64,000 nt of DNA, taken from positions 6,229,424 to 6,293,423 of the forward strand of contig NW_006921533.1 of NCBI RefSeq assembly GCF_000340215.1, in the 5' to 3' direction. The notes below the pieces were generated by a model, which was given only the letters and a program-made list of their open reading frames with translations, was not told where the DNA came from and ran no database searches. Both the position numbers and the translations under genes were made by a program. The stretch comes from Pseudocercospora fijiensis CIRAD86. Taxonomy: Eukaryota > Ascomycota > Dothideomycetes > Mycosphaerellales > Mycosphaerellaceae. Positions within the stretch are counted from its first letter, which is position 1. The number at the start of each line of letters is the position of its first letter. Below are positions 31,559-46,700 of this stretch, piece by piece.

Positions 31559-33130
31559 CATATATGCCAGATTGTCAATGAAGAATTCACAGCGCAATCT
31601 TTGCCCCTACAAGTTCTTTTTAAAATATCTTTTTATCTAGAGGAGTTATAGCTTTATAATATAATATAAAGATACTCTAATTTATATGTATTTTTGGAAA
31701 ATAATAAAATTTCTAGTAGTTATCTCCTAAACTAATAAGCTATATAGCTTAAACTTCTAAGTAAGAAATTTTAGAATTTTAGCGTTTTCTTAAGTCTTAA
31801 TATACTATTTTTAGTAATACAAAACCTAGGCCTTATGGTTTTACTTAATGAAAATCTATTTTGAGATTTTTCTCGTAATATAGCTACTATTAGTTATATA
31901 ATCTAGAATTTAAAACTTAAATTCTTATTAGATTCCCTTTTGTATATCTTTTTCTTTAGAGGAGTTATAGCTTAGTAATATAAGACAAAAATACTCTGTT
32001 TTTAATCTAGTATTAGAAAATTACTAAAATTATTATAGCTAGCTACTAATATTAGCCTAAAATTTTAGAATAAAGATTTTAAGACTTTTGCGTTTTTTAA
32101 GCCTTAGTATACTATTTTTAGTAATCTAAAACCTAAACCTTATAGTTTTACCTACACCGCGATTTAGCGAGATAGCGGACGGCGGTAATCCCTAAAAACG
32201 GGATCTAACTGGTTAAAGCTAGCGTACTGCCTAAAGGAATTATCCGCACTTTTAAAAAGTCTACGTCTAACGCTTTCAAGCTAGCTGCCGCTTACGGGGA
32301 TTACCCCCGTCCGCTATCTCGCTTAATCGCAGTGTACTAGGGATCTATATTGGGGCTTTTACTTTAACTAAGCTATAAATAGTCTTACAACTTAAAAAAG
32401 AATATTCTTAAGAATTATAAACTTTAAATTACTAAGCCTACAATTCTTAAGAATATTCGCTTTAGGATTTTAAGACTAATAGTAAGCGTATTAAGATAAG
32501 AATCTCAACTAATATTTATACTAGACGAAACTTTTAGGTCTAGGTTTTAGATTACTAAGAATAGTATACTAAGGCCTAATAAATACTAAAATCTTAAAAT
32601 CTTTATTTAAGAGTTTTAGGCTAATCTTAGTAGATAGCTATAGTAGTTTTAGTTATTTTCTAAAAATATATAAAAGTAAAAGTATATTTGTCTTCTATTA
32701 CTAAGCTATAACTCTTCTAAATAAAAAGATAAACTAAAGAGAATATAGTAAGAAAATAATATTCCTTTCTAAATTGTATTACTAATAGTTTCTATACTAA
32801 TATATAAATTGAAATTTAGATTTTTATAAGATAAAACTATAAGATCTAGATTTTAGATTACTAAAAATAGTATGCTAAGGCCTAAAAAATGCTAAAATTG
32901 TTAAACTTCTAAATTAGAATTCTAGGCTATATATCCTATAAATTTAGTAGGTAACGACTATAAATTTTATTATTTTCTAAAAATAGATACAAATTAGAGT
33001 ATCTTTGCCCTATATTATTAACCTATAAATCCTCTATATAAAAAGATATAATAAAAAGAACTTGAAGGGGCAAAGATTGCGTTGTTGTCGCTGCGCTCAG
33101 AAGTGCTGTATTGACAATCTGGTACGTATG
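31559..33130. mobile_element. AT-rich foldback DNA transposon with long inverted repeats, RIP-mutated
   Basis: The element runs from 31567 to 33122 (1556 bp). Its ends begin CCAGATTGTCAAT and finish with the reverse complement, and the inverted similarity continues inward (CGCAATCTTTGCCCC, AAGTTCTTTTTA) for several hundred bases. Each arm is doubled: the module with TATCTTTTT, AGAGGAGTTATAGCTT and GATACTCT occurs near 31620 and again near 31950 on the left, and inverted near 32720 and 33050 on the right. Flanks CATATATG (31559-31566) and TACGTATG (33123-33130) look like an 8-bp target duplication differing by transitions only. The interior is very AT-rich with CpA/TpG loss, as expected after RIP. 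No transposase frame survives, so it is non-autonomous. An 8-bp duplication would suit hAT-type transposition; that is inference. Confidence 0.75.
32155..32334. mobile_element. 180-bp MITE nested in the foldback element (TA target site)
   Basis: A GC-richer island inside the AT-rich element. It starts with CACCGCGATTTAGCGAGATA and ends with the reverse complement of CACTGCGATTAAGCGAGATA. The terminal inverted repeats continue through GCGGACGG to GGTAATCCC, about 38 bp with three mismatches. TA flanks both ends (32153-32154 and 32335-32336), the target duplication of Tc1/mariner-type transposases. The centre has no ORF. Its higher GC and better-kept repeats suggest it inserted later than the host element or was too short for RIP. 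Confidence 0.75.
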
Positions 33131-33249
33131 GGCCTCCCTACAAAGCTCACTTCCGCGACTTCACTAAAGTGGGGCTTTGCTGGCCGCAAAGTAGTTGCGC
33201 GACTGCTGCACTTCCAGACAACACCGCGCGCCGCGCTGTTCAGGACACC

Positions 33250-33771
33250 ATGGCGGCATCAAATGGCGCTCAAAGCGTGTCAAGGATGGAGACTTTGCTT
33301 GCCCAATACTCTGCGAGCATGTCCGGCAAAGAGATGCGCGTCCTAGCCAGGAAGCCCGTGTTCGGCCATCCTAACATCAATCTTCCTGCAACTCTCGATC
33401 TCGAATTGCTTGAAAAGAGCTTCTGCGGCCAGTATGCCATCAGCAAGCGGCAAATTATGGAGTGGCTCACCTCTAGCAATGTCGTCTACTGCATCCACGA
33501 GGTCAACAAGGCGACCTTCTCGCCCTTGAGGCACCGCCTTCTCCTCCACTTTCCGCGCGGCGAATGTACCAAGAAACACATCAAAAACGGTATCGATACG
33601 CGCATCGCCGACATGGCAATGAAGATTTCTCACACTGGCCTGAAGCCCTTTCAAGTCGAAACAAAGGAAATCTGGGGCATGGCAAACTTCGCAGAGAAAA
33701 TGTACAATGCTAGCAAAGATGCATTCTTTTCAAAGCAATTTGGTAAGTATATCCATGTATACAAGGCGTGA
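33250..33771 (+). CDS. Hypothetical protein (orphan ORF beside the transposon)
   Basis: 173 residues from ATG at 33250 (MAASNGAQSVSRMETLL). Mixed composition and reasonable codon use support coding, but I see no domain, signal peptide or membrane helix. The segment LDLELLEKSFCGQYAISKRQ and the later basic HHFPRGE-like patch (here LLLHFPRGECTKKHIKN) look folded and helical. A strong donor (GGTAAGTAT) sits at 33741, so the true 3' end may be spliced: joining to an acceptor after GCGACAG (33791) would replace the last residues (KYIHVYKA) with about a dozen others. The gene starts only 127 bp from the foldback element, so its promoter may be disrupted. Confidence 0.45.
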   Translation: MAASNGAQSVSRMETLLAQYSASMSGKEMRVLARKPVFGHPNINLPATLDLELLEKSFCGQYAISKRQIMEWLTSSNVVYCIHEVNKATFSPLRHRLLLHFPRGECTKKHIKNGIDTRIADMAMKISHTGLKPFQVETKEIWGMANFAEKMYNASKDAFFSKQFGKYIHVYKA

Positions 33772-33778
33772 CTCCGAG

Positions 33779-33995
33779 GAACAAGCGACAGCGCACAGGA
33801 GACTAGATATTTTGGAGAAGAGATGCTGAGACTCCTGTGTTGGACCAACTCGAAGAAGCGCTGCAGAACAGGCGACAACGCACAAGAGACTAGCTAGATA
33901 TTGTGGAGAAAGAGATGCTAGGATTGCTGTGTTGGAACGCTAAATCGAAGAAGCGCTGCAGAGCAAGCGAGGAGGTACAGGAGACTCAATGAATG
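33779..33995. repeat. Imperfect tandem repeat, 87- and 95-bp units
   Basis: Two full copies and part of a third. Units begin GAACAAGCGACAGCGCACA (33779), GAACAGGCGACAACGCACA (33866) and GAGCAAGCGAGGAGG (33961). Each full copy contains AGATATT..TGGAGAA, GAGATGCT..TGTGTTGGA and TCGAAGAAGCGCTGCAG. The array occupies the gap between the orphan ORF and the epoxide hydrolase stop, so it lies in 3' flanks of both. Confidence 0.7.
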
Positions 33996-34037
33996 TGCAA
34001 CAACGAGAAATAATTTCTGCCTGAGATTTTTTGACCC

Positions 34038-35333
34038 TCACTTCCAAGCCTTCTTCACGTATGCCTCGATATCCTCTAGTAATTCATTCGGCTTCTCCAT
34101 TGCAGCAAAATGTCCGCCACTCTGGTGCACCTTACTGGACACCAGATTACAACTCGTAGCCACCCAACTAACCGGCATTGGAACCAACTCAAGTGGGAAG
34201 AAAGAGTACCCACAAGGCTTCTCAACATACGGTCTCTCCCTGCCTCTGCCCGAAACCTTAGCTTGACGAGGTCTCTCATCATCTCCAGAAGAGCCACGAT
34301 ATGGGTAAATGCATCGCGGGAAAGTGTCAGTCATCCAATACAAAGTAACCGATTGCAAAATGTGATCGAGCGAAGGATCGGCATCACTCCACTCCAAGAA
34401 CTTTTCGCCAATCCAAGCCAAGAGAGCCATTGGCGAGGCAGACAAGGCGTGTCCGATCGTTGCCGTCCTCGTACCATGTTCGATGGAATATGCGACGCCG
34501 ACTTCTCGGAACCAGAGGCCTCGCGAAAGAGCTTTTTTCTCGATTTCCGAAGTCTCGAGAGAGTCTGCGTTCTGCGGGCGAGACAAAGGTGAGAAGTTGA
34601 GATGCATGCCTTTACAAGCGTCATAGGATGCTGCTTGATGACGAGAGATGAAGGAGCCCAAATCTCCGCCTTGCGCGAGGTAGCCGGTTTCTGGGAACAG
34701 GCCGACCATCAGGTTGTTGAGAGCGTACGAGGCATTCTCAAGGCTGAAATCGAAGTCTAGTGGTGGTCCGGACGAGTAGGAATAGCCGGGGATTGAAGGG
34801 ACGACGACGTGATATGGTAGAGTCGTGGGAGTGTACTTGTTCTTGAGAAGTTCGAGGATGTGGAGAAACTCTAGGAAGCTGCCTGGCCATCCGTGGTAGA
34901 GAGCTATAGGCACTGCATCCGGCTTCTCGCTGAAGAGGGCGATGAAGTGTACTGTGAGGTCGTGTCCCTCGTCGTCTTGGACGTCAGCTGTGTAGTTGGG
35001 GAAAGAGTTGATGTAATCTTCCTGCTTTCGCCAGTCGAAGGTGTTGAGCCAGTGGTCTTTGGCTTTGAGCAACCAGTCTCTAGGCACTCCGTATCTTCGT
35101 GAAGCGGTCACTGAAGGGTCCGAGTTCTCGTAGACGGGAGGTGCTACTGGTGAAAGCTTGAGAAGTGTCTTGAAGTCATCGATCTTTTGCTGGTCGACTT
35201 CAGCTCTGAATGGCTTTGGCTTCAGCTTTGCCGAGCTCGGCACTTTCGCGTAGTCTGCCATTGTGAAGCTTGGTGGCTGAGGTGATGGGGAGAGGTGTCT
35301 TGAGAATGAAGCGAGACGACGAAGTGTTTGCAT
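34038..35333 (-). CDS. Epoxide hydrolase (alpha/beta-hydrolase fold, EHN domain)
   Basis: Single exon. I choose ATG at 35333 (MQTLRRLASFSRHLS; 431 residues), which adds a possible mitochondrial-type presequence; ATG at 35261 (MADYAKVPSS) would give a 407-residue cytosolic form. The EHN domain comes first (RAEVDQQKIDDFKTLL, then WLLKAKDHWLNTFDWR). Core motifs follow: HGWPGSF at about 147 (oxyanion hole), GGDLGS with the nucleophile Asp at about 224, a candidate proton-donor Tyr in REVGVAYSIEHGTR and the catalytic His in SGGHFAAMEKP at about 408. Microsomal-type fungal epoxide hydrolases open xenobiotic or fatty-acid epoxides to diols. It points the same way as CDC48, 660 bp downstream of it. 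Confidence 0.92.
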   Translation of the reverse strand: MQTLRRLASFSRHLSPSPQPPSFTMADYAKVPSSAKLKPKPFRAEVDQQKIDDFKTLLKLSPVAPPVYENSDPSVTASRRYGVPRDWLLKAKDHWLNTFDWRKQEDYINSFPNYTADVQDDEGHDLTVHFIALFSEKPDAVPIALYHGWPGSFLEFLHILELLKNKYTPTTLPYHVVVPSIPGYSYSSGPPLDFDFSLENASYALNNLMVGLFPETGYLAQGGDLGSFISRHQAASYDACKGMHLNFSPLSRPQNADSLETSEIEKKALSRGLWFREVGVAYSIEHGTRTATIGHALSASPMALLAWIGEKFLEWSDADPSLDHILQSVTLYWMTDTFPRCIYPYRGSSGDDERPRQAKVSGRGRERPYVEKPCGYSFFPLELVPMPVSWVATSCNLVSSKVHQSGGHFAAMEKPNELLEDIEAYVKKAWK

Positions 35334-35994
35334 GGGGAGAGGTGTTGATATAGTACGAAGTTGAAAGGACCTGTGGATTTTGCCAATATAAGCAAAGCTT
35401 GCTTCGTGCAGCCAGTATTCGGGAGACACAATGGCATACATGTATCACTTGCATTGGGACATCGTCATAACCGCGGCTAAAGAGGCTAGCACGATTGCTG
35501 AATCGAGTTTGGTGTGTTGACTCGACCAGGCTGCCACACCATGCTGACAAAAGCTGATCGCGTTCACGCATCTTCTGATTGCTAATGCCGCGTCGGTGAC
35601 TCGAATAGGCGTGACGAGGCATCTAAGAGAAGTCATGCGATGTGAACAAGGCAGCGTCGAACTCCGATGCGAGCTCTGAAGCAGCACAATCGGCCACAGT
35701 GTGCCTGGTACCGCTGATCAACTGGCAGCGAGTCTCATCAAGGGGAAGTGGCAGAGTTCGGTTTAACACACTGCATTTAATCACTGTCCTTCGCCTGCGC
35801 GGCGAGCTATTGAAACATTCTATCATCCTTCAATCCATACCCGTTTCAAGACGTAAATGGTGAACGCCCTCCATGCAGGTATTCACGACCGAAATGTCGT
35901 GCCGTGCCGCATATGATATTCGTAGAGCGTAGCAAACGGCCCTCGTCCAAGCCAAGGAGTAGCCTTCTCATCGCAACGGAATCCCATGTGCCTC
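35334..35994. other. Intergenic, epoxide hydrolase promoter / CDC48 3' side
   Basis: 661 bp. It should hold the epoxide hydrolase promoter and CDC48 terminator. Short open frames occur, none supported; no repeats are seen. Confidence 0.3.
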
Positions 35995-39770
<3,776 letters not shown>

Positions 39771-40839
39771 ATGGAATGTACAAGCGGACAGCCTGCACCG
39801 AACCACGATTGCACTCTGGAGCACCTTGACTCGAAGCTACCACCAGCGTCGCGACATAATGCATTGGATGCAATCGAGCAATCTTTTCCTCCAAGCCACG
39901 GCAATGCAGTCAATCTCAAAGCAGATGTGCTCCAGCTTGCAGCATCCATCATGAACGAGAGCTCACTCTTTGGCATTAGCGACGACGAGCAGATCCCAGA
40001 GCAAATTGCCAGTCCATGCACATCTTCAGGTATTCCCATACCGACATCTTCCACCGGACTGACCACTCTCGCTTACGAACGAGCACTACGCAATCGGATT
40101 CCAGCGGCCAAGCTAGCCAGACGAGGAGTTTATGATATCGAAGCTTACAAGCCTACCTTCGTGCACGACATCATGATGCTTCCAGGCTCACTTGCGAATC
40201 TCATCGGCAAGGTATGAGCCCGCAGCTCAATTCTGCATCGCGCACAACGCTAACGAGCTCCTTTCGCAGGGCTCACCAGAGGATATCATCAACCGAATGA
40301 CACCCGCCATCCTGCCAGGCGTTCACTCTCACATCGACTCAAAAACTATCATCCCACAACTAATCCATTCAGGACGCTCAACAGATCACGTCCAGGGCAT
40401 GTTGATCTTCGGACAAGGCAAAGACGCTCGAAACGTGGTCCACCAACGCTATAGAAGACAGCACGCAAAAAGGAAGCGCGTTGAGGTGGAGATCGAAGTA
40501 CTTGTGCCTGGTCAGGATGAGCCATGGCGTCCAGAAAGACGCACGATCATTGCACACGCTTGGCTCTTCTCACGTATTCGAGAGTGTTCCGTCTCGGATG
40601 GAACTGAAGTTGCTGAGAAGAAGTGTCCGAGCTGGTATTTGGAGGGCTATCTTGCAGGTCAACTTGAGCCGCACGATCGACTGCGTATTAGTGCTGATGC
40701 GAAGGGCGATGAGGATCAGGATGGTTATATTGGGAGGGATGTCAAGGAATATGAGATTCAGAGTGAGCAGCGAGAGGTCGTGATGGGCGGAGGAGGGTTG
40801 TTGCACTATGAGAGAGCGAATCATTTTACAGGGTGGTAA
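39771..40839 (+). CDS. GGCT/AIG2-like (gamma-glutamylcyclotransferase-fold) protein
   Basis: Two exons, 39771-40211 and 40270-40839, with a 58-nt GTATGA..CGCAG intron containing GCTAAC; 336 residues. The second half has the AIG2/GGCT-like pattern found in fungal proteins: FVHDIMMLPGSLANLIGK, then the intron, then IINRMTPAILPGVHSHID, a later GMLIFGQG and AHAWLFSRI, and an E/D-rich WYLEGYLAGQL end. The usual start of the fold, YG(T/S)L, is replaced by HDIMMLPGSL, and I cannot point to the catalytic Glu with confidence. Function is therefore open: relatives include gamma-glutamyl cyclotransferases and uncharacterised AIG2-like proteins. An extra upstream exon is possible (39339-39539). Confidence 0.68.
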
Positions 40840-41193
40840 GAATTCTCCTTTGAAGCGGGAGTCGCAGATTCCAATATCTATCATCTCGATACTGATGCCC
40901 ATTGTCAAAGCACATCTAAATCCAAAGATCAGGACTCCTCTACGACATATAAAACAAGGATTGTCAATGACTCAAGAGCATCTTCCTATCCATGTACCGC
41001 AGGTTTCCACTTCTGCAGCTCCTCATCACCAGCATCACTGACCTTCCTCCCCCTCGGAAGATTCATTATCTGGCTCTATGGACGCAAGCAGATCTCAGAG
41101 CAGAGCAACTCACAACCGCGGCTGCATGCAAGGCGATAAGATCCATCCAAGAACTGCGACATTGCTCTAGCCTCGCCGTATCTTTCGCGACAT
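40840..41193. other. Intergenic, GGCT-like gene to sedolisin pseudogene
   Basis: 354 bp between converging reading directions. Short plus-strand frames are not supported, and nothing else is visible. Confidence 0.3.
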
Positions 41194-43282
41194 CTAAGAC
41201 AATCTCAAAAACACCTTCATCTTCTCAAAATCCGGAGTTCCAAGTCCAGTAACAGCATCCCAACCCTTCGACGCCGGGAAGCCCTCAGTTCCACACCCAG
41301 GATTCTTGCCTTCAGTAACATCATTGAACATTTCCGGATACTTGTAGATAGAAGACCGGATTCGCGAATCCGATCGGCGTTTTTCCAACTTGTAATCTCT
41401 CTTCGTTGATCAGAGTCAGGATGGCAGCAAAGATGGGAATAGCGGCAGAAGTGCCTCCAATGGCACTTGTCCGACCGAAATAGACGGTCGTGATATTCCA
41501 GCCCATCGCTGACACGTCCGGGATGCCTCTGCCGGTACGATTGAATACGCTGTCATTGTACTTTGGAGCATAGTCGTCGAGGTAAACTTTCACAGCGTGG
41601 TCTTGGTATTGTGGTCTCGGGCAGATGTTACTAACCCCCCCCCCCCCCCCCGAATAGAAATCGAGGTATGTGTTGTTCTTTTTATTAGGTTGGGCAACAG
41701 CGACTTCTCCTCCGTAGATGGCATTTGCGCCTCTTGTCTTGAGCTGAGTGGCACCGACAGCTGTGATATACGGACAGTTGACGGGGAAGCTGGGGGAGGA
41801 CGTAGCCGTGTTCGGCGTTGACACAGCTGTTGTTGTATGCGGCATTGTATCTGTTCGCAACGCCTGCGTCTCCAGTTGCGAAGACTACAGAAACAGCTTG
41901 CAAGCCCAGTTTAGCCCACTCGCGGCACTGTCGTTCTTGGTAAAAGCGTGGTAGAGCAGCTTCGATTTAGTCGTAGGAGATACTGATAACGTTGCTTATG
42001 GGAGCCCCTCCACATTGGAGAGGACCGGTACAGCCGCCTAGAAATCAGGGCATTAGTGCTGTCACCGGCTTCCGAAGCTCCAGCGGGCATGACCTATGTA
42101 CCTTCGTTTGGATCTGGATATACTGGGTCCAGATAGGGCTGATCACCGCCTTGATATGTGCAATACGAAGCATCGAGAGCGTCCAAGAAGATATTGAAGG
42201 TACCCACACTGTCCACGTTGACTGAATCACCAACTTGGTACTGACGAATTTGTTGAGGCCAAATGATCGAGTACGCTGACTCGATGTCTAGAGCGCTTTC
42301 AATGTAATTTGTGCCATTCGGATCCACCCTCTTGCCGCCATCTATGCTAACGAACTCCGGGAGAGTGTCAGCTGGAATCTGAGGAGAAGTAAAGTTATTG
42401 AAGAAGGGCTTCAGGTCCGGATAGTTGAGAAAATCAGCCCATTCGGCTATGCCCATTTTGTTTCCAGCGTGACTGTAGTTGCCTTTGCCGAAGTTGTAGA
42501 TGGTTCGTAGACAGTCGATCGTGATCAAATCGTCACAACGTGTCAGGCCAAACGGTCCGGTAAAGTTGGTGACCGTCGACACTTGAACAGCCGGGGATTT
42601 TTGTGCGATTGGCTGTAATCCATCGAGCTAGATCGTCGGCATTACGAAGTCGACGTGACTTTGCAATTCCTTGGGCAAATGGTAGGAGTCGCATGCAACT
42701 CTGTAGCCTCCGTTCTCCTGGTGCTGGAAAAGGTGGTACTCTGTCTTCAAAAGACGTTCGATCTCTGCGACTGTTGCGTTCACCTCGAGCCAATTCCTTC
42801 CCTTCGAATGTGTGATCCGGCTGTGATGTATTTCGATGGCGGACAACCATTTGAACACTTCATTCGATGTTTCTTGAGATGGAGCAAATGTGTTCGCCAC
42901 CTTCGCTGCTGACCAATGCTTGCCTACAGCTGTTAGCTGGCTGCAACGCCATATCGAAGGAGAACATACCATGATTGGGCGAATCAGGATCAGCTATAAG
43001 AAGCAAAAGATGAAGTCCGTCAGCCATAATGTGCTCGTTGACCGAATCGACTCACTCGTCATTCTCACCAATGTCATTGAGATACTCGTCAATATTGTGG
43101 AGATTCTGCTGCTTCAACGCGATTCGCAAAGGCAATACATGATGATGTGCTGCTCTCGAGCCTTTCCTCCAAGTAATTGGGTTGTCATTCCTCTTCTCGT
43201 GTAAGACGTGGTTCGCTTCAGGCGTGGCTATAGCGGCGGCTATACTGGCTAATATCAGCACAACATTCAAAATTGACACCAC
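41194..43282 (-). pseudogene. Sedolisin (S53, tripeptidyl-peptidase-like) pseudogene
   Basis: A full-length sedolisin can be traced but is broken at several points. Intact pieces: propeptide (VLPLRIALKQQNLHNIDEYL), catalytic Glu/Asp region IESALDIESAYS, FNIFLDALDASYC, PVNCPYITAVGATQL, GIPDVSAMGWNI, the nucleophile site IGGTSAAIPIFAAIL, and the C-terminal VTGLGTPDFEKM. Introns are still recognisable (GTGAGA..TATAG, GTATGT..TGTAG and GTACAT..TCTAG). Lesions: no ATG at the start (GTG with an upstream in-frame stop); TAG after VMPTI near 42630 where Lys is expected; TAA for Gln before IEAALP near 41966; a frameshift between GYV and SPSFPVNCP near 41790; and a frameshift after NPVFY near 41358. 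A run of 17 C (41635-41651) encodes an overlong Gly stretch at the family's SGGG site. Relatives are secreted acidic peptidases. Confidence 0.9.
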
Positions 43283-43770
43283 GCTTGATTAATGCGAAGA
43301 GATGAAGTCAACACAAGCTTTGAAATGAGAAAGACGGATCAGATGGATTACAACATGTTCTACGATAGTCTTATTAGTGGAGCCATTGCAACTTGTGCTG
43401 CACTGCAGGAACACGAGGTAGTACTAGCATTGGATGAGTTGGTCTAAGCGATAGTTCTAGCCGACTGCATAGGCAGATGACGGGGGGTTCCAAGAGTGAC
43501 GGGCGTGTATTCCGTGGTGTCCGTGAGCATTGGGTTACACTGCTTGATGCGCAAGCCGATTGAGCCGGCCAGCCGATACTGTAGCACAGATTCTCATCGC
43601 GACCTACCACAACATCAGCTCGTGTCGCAACTAGCACTGATGCATCGAACAGCACATAAGAACCCGAAGTGGCTCTGAACAACGACACTTATTATTCTCC
43701 ATACCAGAATCACCCGCGCTCCGATCGCTGTATGCAAACTCATGAATGCAACTAGAAGTACAGGGTATCA
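43283..43770. other. Intergenic, sedolisin pseudogene / J-HET gene
   Basis: 488 bp. It should contain the dead protease promoter and the 3' end of the J-HET gene. A minus frame (43374-43688) is open but without support. Confidence 0.3.
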
Positions 43771-46700
43771 TTAATTTCTAGAAATCCGCGCCGGTTCCGC
43801 TGTACCTTTTGATTGCGCCGATCGATGCCGTCCAAAAACCCTTTGCTGAACGACAAAATCGCCTCCATATGAGGCCATAGATCCGATGGAAAGTTCATCG
43901 CTAAATAAAACAGATTTTCCGAGAAGTGTCCATTCTGAGTTGTTCTCGAGGTCTTCGCCGAGACCTAATGAATGCCGTGGTTCGAGTATCCAGAGACGAG
44001 CCAGATGCACATAGTCCGCGTTGACCAGAACGGTTGGAATAGCTGGCTGGATGTGAGGATTGCTTAGTGGGACAAAGGTAAGTACTTTGCCGCCAGGGCC
44101 GGTCTTAACAGCGCGCGGCCGCCACTTCTCTGGCTTCTGGACCTGCCGCTGTGGAAGACCGCGGATGATCAGGAAGTTGACGAAGTCCATGATGAAGCCG
44201 GCAGCACGCTCGCTCCAAGCAGTGGTCGGCCAGCGACCGTGGGTGTTTGCCAGTGCAATAAGAAGTTCATAAGCTCCTTGCAGGTCGACTCTCCATCTGC
44301 TCATGCTGTATCGCTGACAGACGTCGCCCATCCATTCAGGTCCACAGGTGAAGACACAAGCAAGAGTCTGCTCATATACCTCTGACATTGGCCCAAAGAG
44401 CAGGTTCGCAGTACGATCACGCAACAAGTACCGCTTTCTGTTTCGCCCCAACTTTTTCTCTTCGCACCACTTGATAAAATGACTTGCCATCTTGTGGGCA
44501 TCTTCGTCCGGCAACAGTCGATCCCCTGCATTGCCTTTGAGGAACTTCAGGTCAAGCTCGATGTAGTGCTCTGTGCCGGACGTATTGGTGACAAACTCAG
44601 CGCGATCTGGCAGGCGCTGTAATGTCTTCGAGTTGTTGAGGCCGGCGTCCGCGACTGTAGGCGTATAGATCCAGCTGTGAGAAGCGTTTGTGATTGGCAG
44701 AGGTGCGCCCACAGAACAGAGTGCGCCGGGATCTTGAGCTGCCAAGCTGAGCAACATCAAGTCATGGAAACACTCGGTTTGAGAAAGCATTATGTGTGGG
44801 TCGCGAAGCCTCTCATGGATTGCAAGGCCACACTCCATGGTGTTGAGAATGATGGCGATCTTGTCTTTGCGAGCATCTGCCTCTCGCTGCGCCAGCGGTA
44901 TTCGAGGATCTCCTCCAGCATCCATAGCGAAGACTTCAGCCACTACAGTCGAGAAATTGCCGTGATGCAGGCGCTTTTGTCGCTCGTCAGGTGCCATCTT
45001 ACTCCGGTCCCTGAAGAATGCATGCAACGCAGGCTTTACAGCTTCGACATCGGGTTCAAAGGGCACTTCTGTCGCAAGATCGAGGAGGTGGGCAATAGTT
45101 TTGCCATTGAATCTGAGTACGTCACGCCCGGACCAAGTACCCGGCTTCTTGCATGGAATGAGGAATATATGGTGCTTCGCAAGACGCATCTCATGCCTGC
45201 ACCATGCACGCTTGAACCATGAGGACCTCAGCATTTTGCGAATGACTCTGAAAAGATTCTCGTGGCTCTCAAGATATGGTGGCTGCTTTCGTCGAAACCG
45301 CTGCCGTGGTGCCACGTGGAACATAGATGAGTACTCGTTCATGTGATTTTGGAGGAGCTCGCCTTCATGCGCCTCCAATTCGATGTCATCCAGTGCTACC
45401 ACAACGATTCGCGCACTCCGGTATACCATATCCATCGCAGACATCGATATCGTGGTCTCCTCGCGATCATCTTGTTTGATGCAGATTTGATCGATCCATA
45501 GGCCCTCATTTTCGAGACGTTCCTCCCAGACTGCCTGAAAGATCTCTTTCTCCAGTGGCAGAGTGAAGTGCCCCTCGGTTTCTGCAACATGCAATTTGCG
45601 ACGATAGCTTAAGGCGATGAATGATTGATGCTGCCGAGTCGCTATCTGACGATATGGGTATATCAGTCTGAAGTTGAAGCTATCCTTGAAATCTGGCTTC
45701 ACCATGAATTTGGAAGCCACTTCTGCATTGAGCCTGTGCAGTCTTTCCAGCAGGCGCACTGGGTCGACATTTTCCTCTGGGTCCGGCTCGACCCCCAATA
45801 TTCTCGCCTTTTCATCACGATTGAGTAGATGCACGTGCTCTCTTGGGATGTAAGTGTTGTGCGGAATGCCGATTTGCTTGGTTGTGAAATGGCAACCTTC
45901 ATCGATAATTTGCATAGCGTCTCCGTTGGAATTGGTGAATGAAGAGTGGCGGCGAGGGCCAGGGCTTGGTGACCTTTCTCTACGTTCTGAAGGCGGCCCA
46001 AAGATTTCTGAAGTACCTTTCGTCGGCATCCAAGTGAAACTCATCAGCTCCATGCCGTTGCTTTGGCCTGCTGGCGAAGGTGACCTAGATGAGGCAGATT
46101 GAGTTTCACCACTAGAGTCCTGATTCTCGCGAATCGTACCGAGATCTGTAGGTTGACGCACAACAAGCTTGAATGGTCCGTCGGGATTGATTTGACCAGG
46201 CTGTGCGCTTGCCATAGGCTTCCCAGCGTGACGAAACGCGTCAAACGAGACGTGCTCTTGAGAGCTCCTCGAGTAGTGATTCCACCTGCCGGGCGGAGAG
46301 ATTCGTCCTCTCACATGAGCATCGCCAGAATCTTCCGAGCTGTCAGACTGATCGCCGCTTATATCACTGCTCCAACCTCTTTTATGGACCGACTTTCCAC
46401 GAGTCAAATGACTGTCAGGAAACAAGAACTGTCCGCCTTCTCCGGGCCCTACTACAGGAGACATGACTCCAAAGCCTCCGGGCAAAGAGCCTCTGCGCTG
46501 TGTATGGCCGTGATCTCCAAATGCTGCCACCGCACCCATGAATTGCTGAAACGAGCGCATGCGTTCTGTAGTGCCGCGGGGAGCACGTTCAAAGTATTCT
46601 CGCTTCCATTTGGCCCTCTCATAGTGCTCTTGTTGCCTCTCAGCCTCTTCCTCGGCCTCAAACTTGGAAACCATAGCATTGCGATAGTCTATGAACGCTT

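Noticed and set aside
31016..31597. 193-codon minus-strand frame crossing into the foldback element
   Set aside because: It starts inside transposon sequence and shows no recognisable domain.
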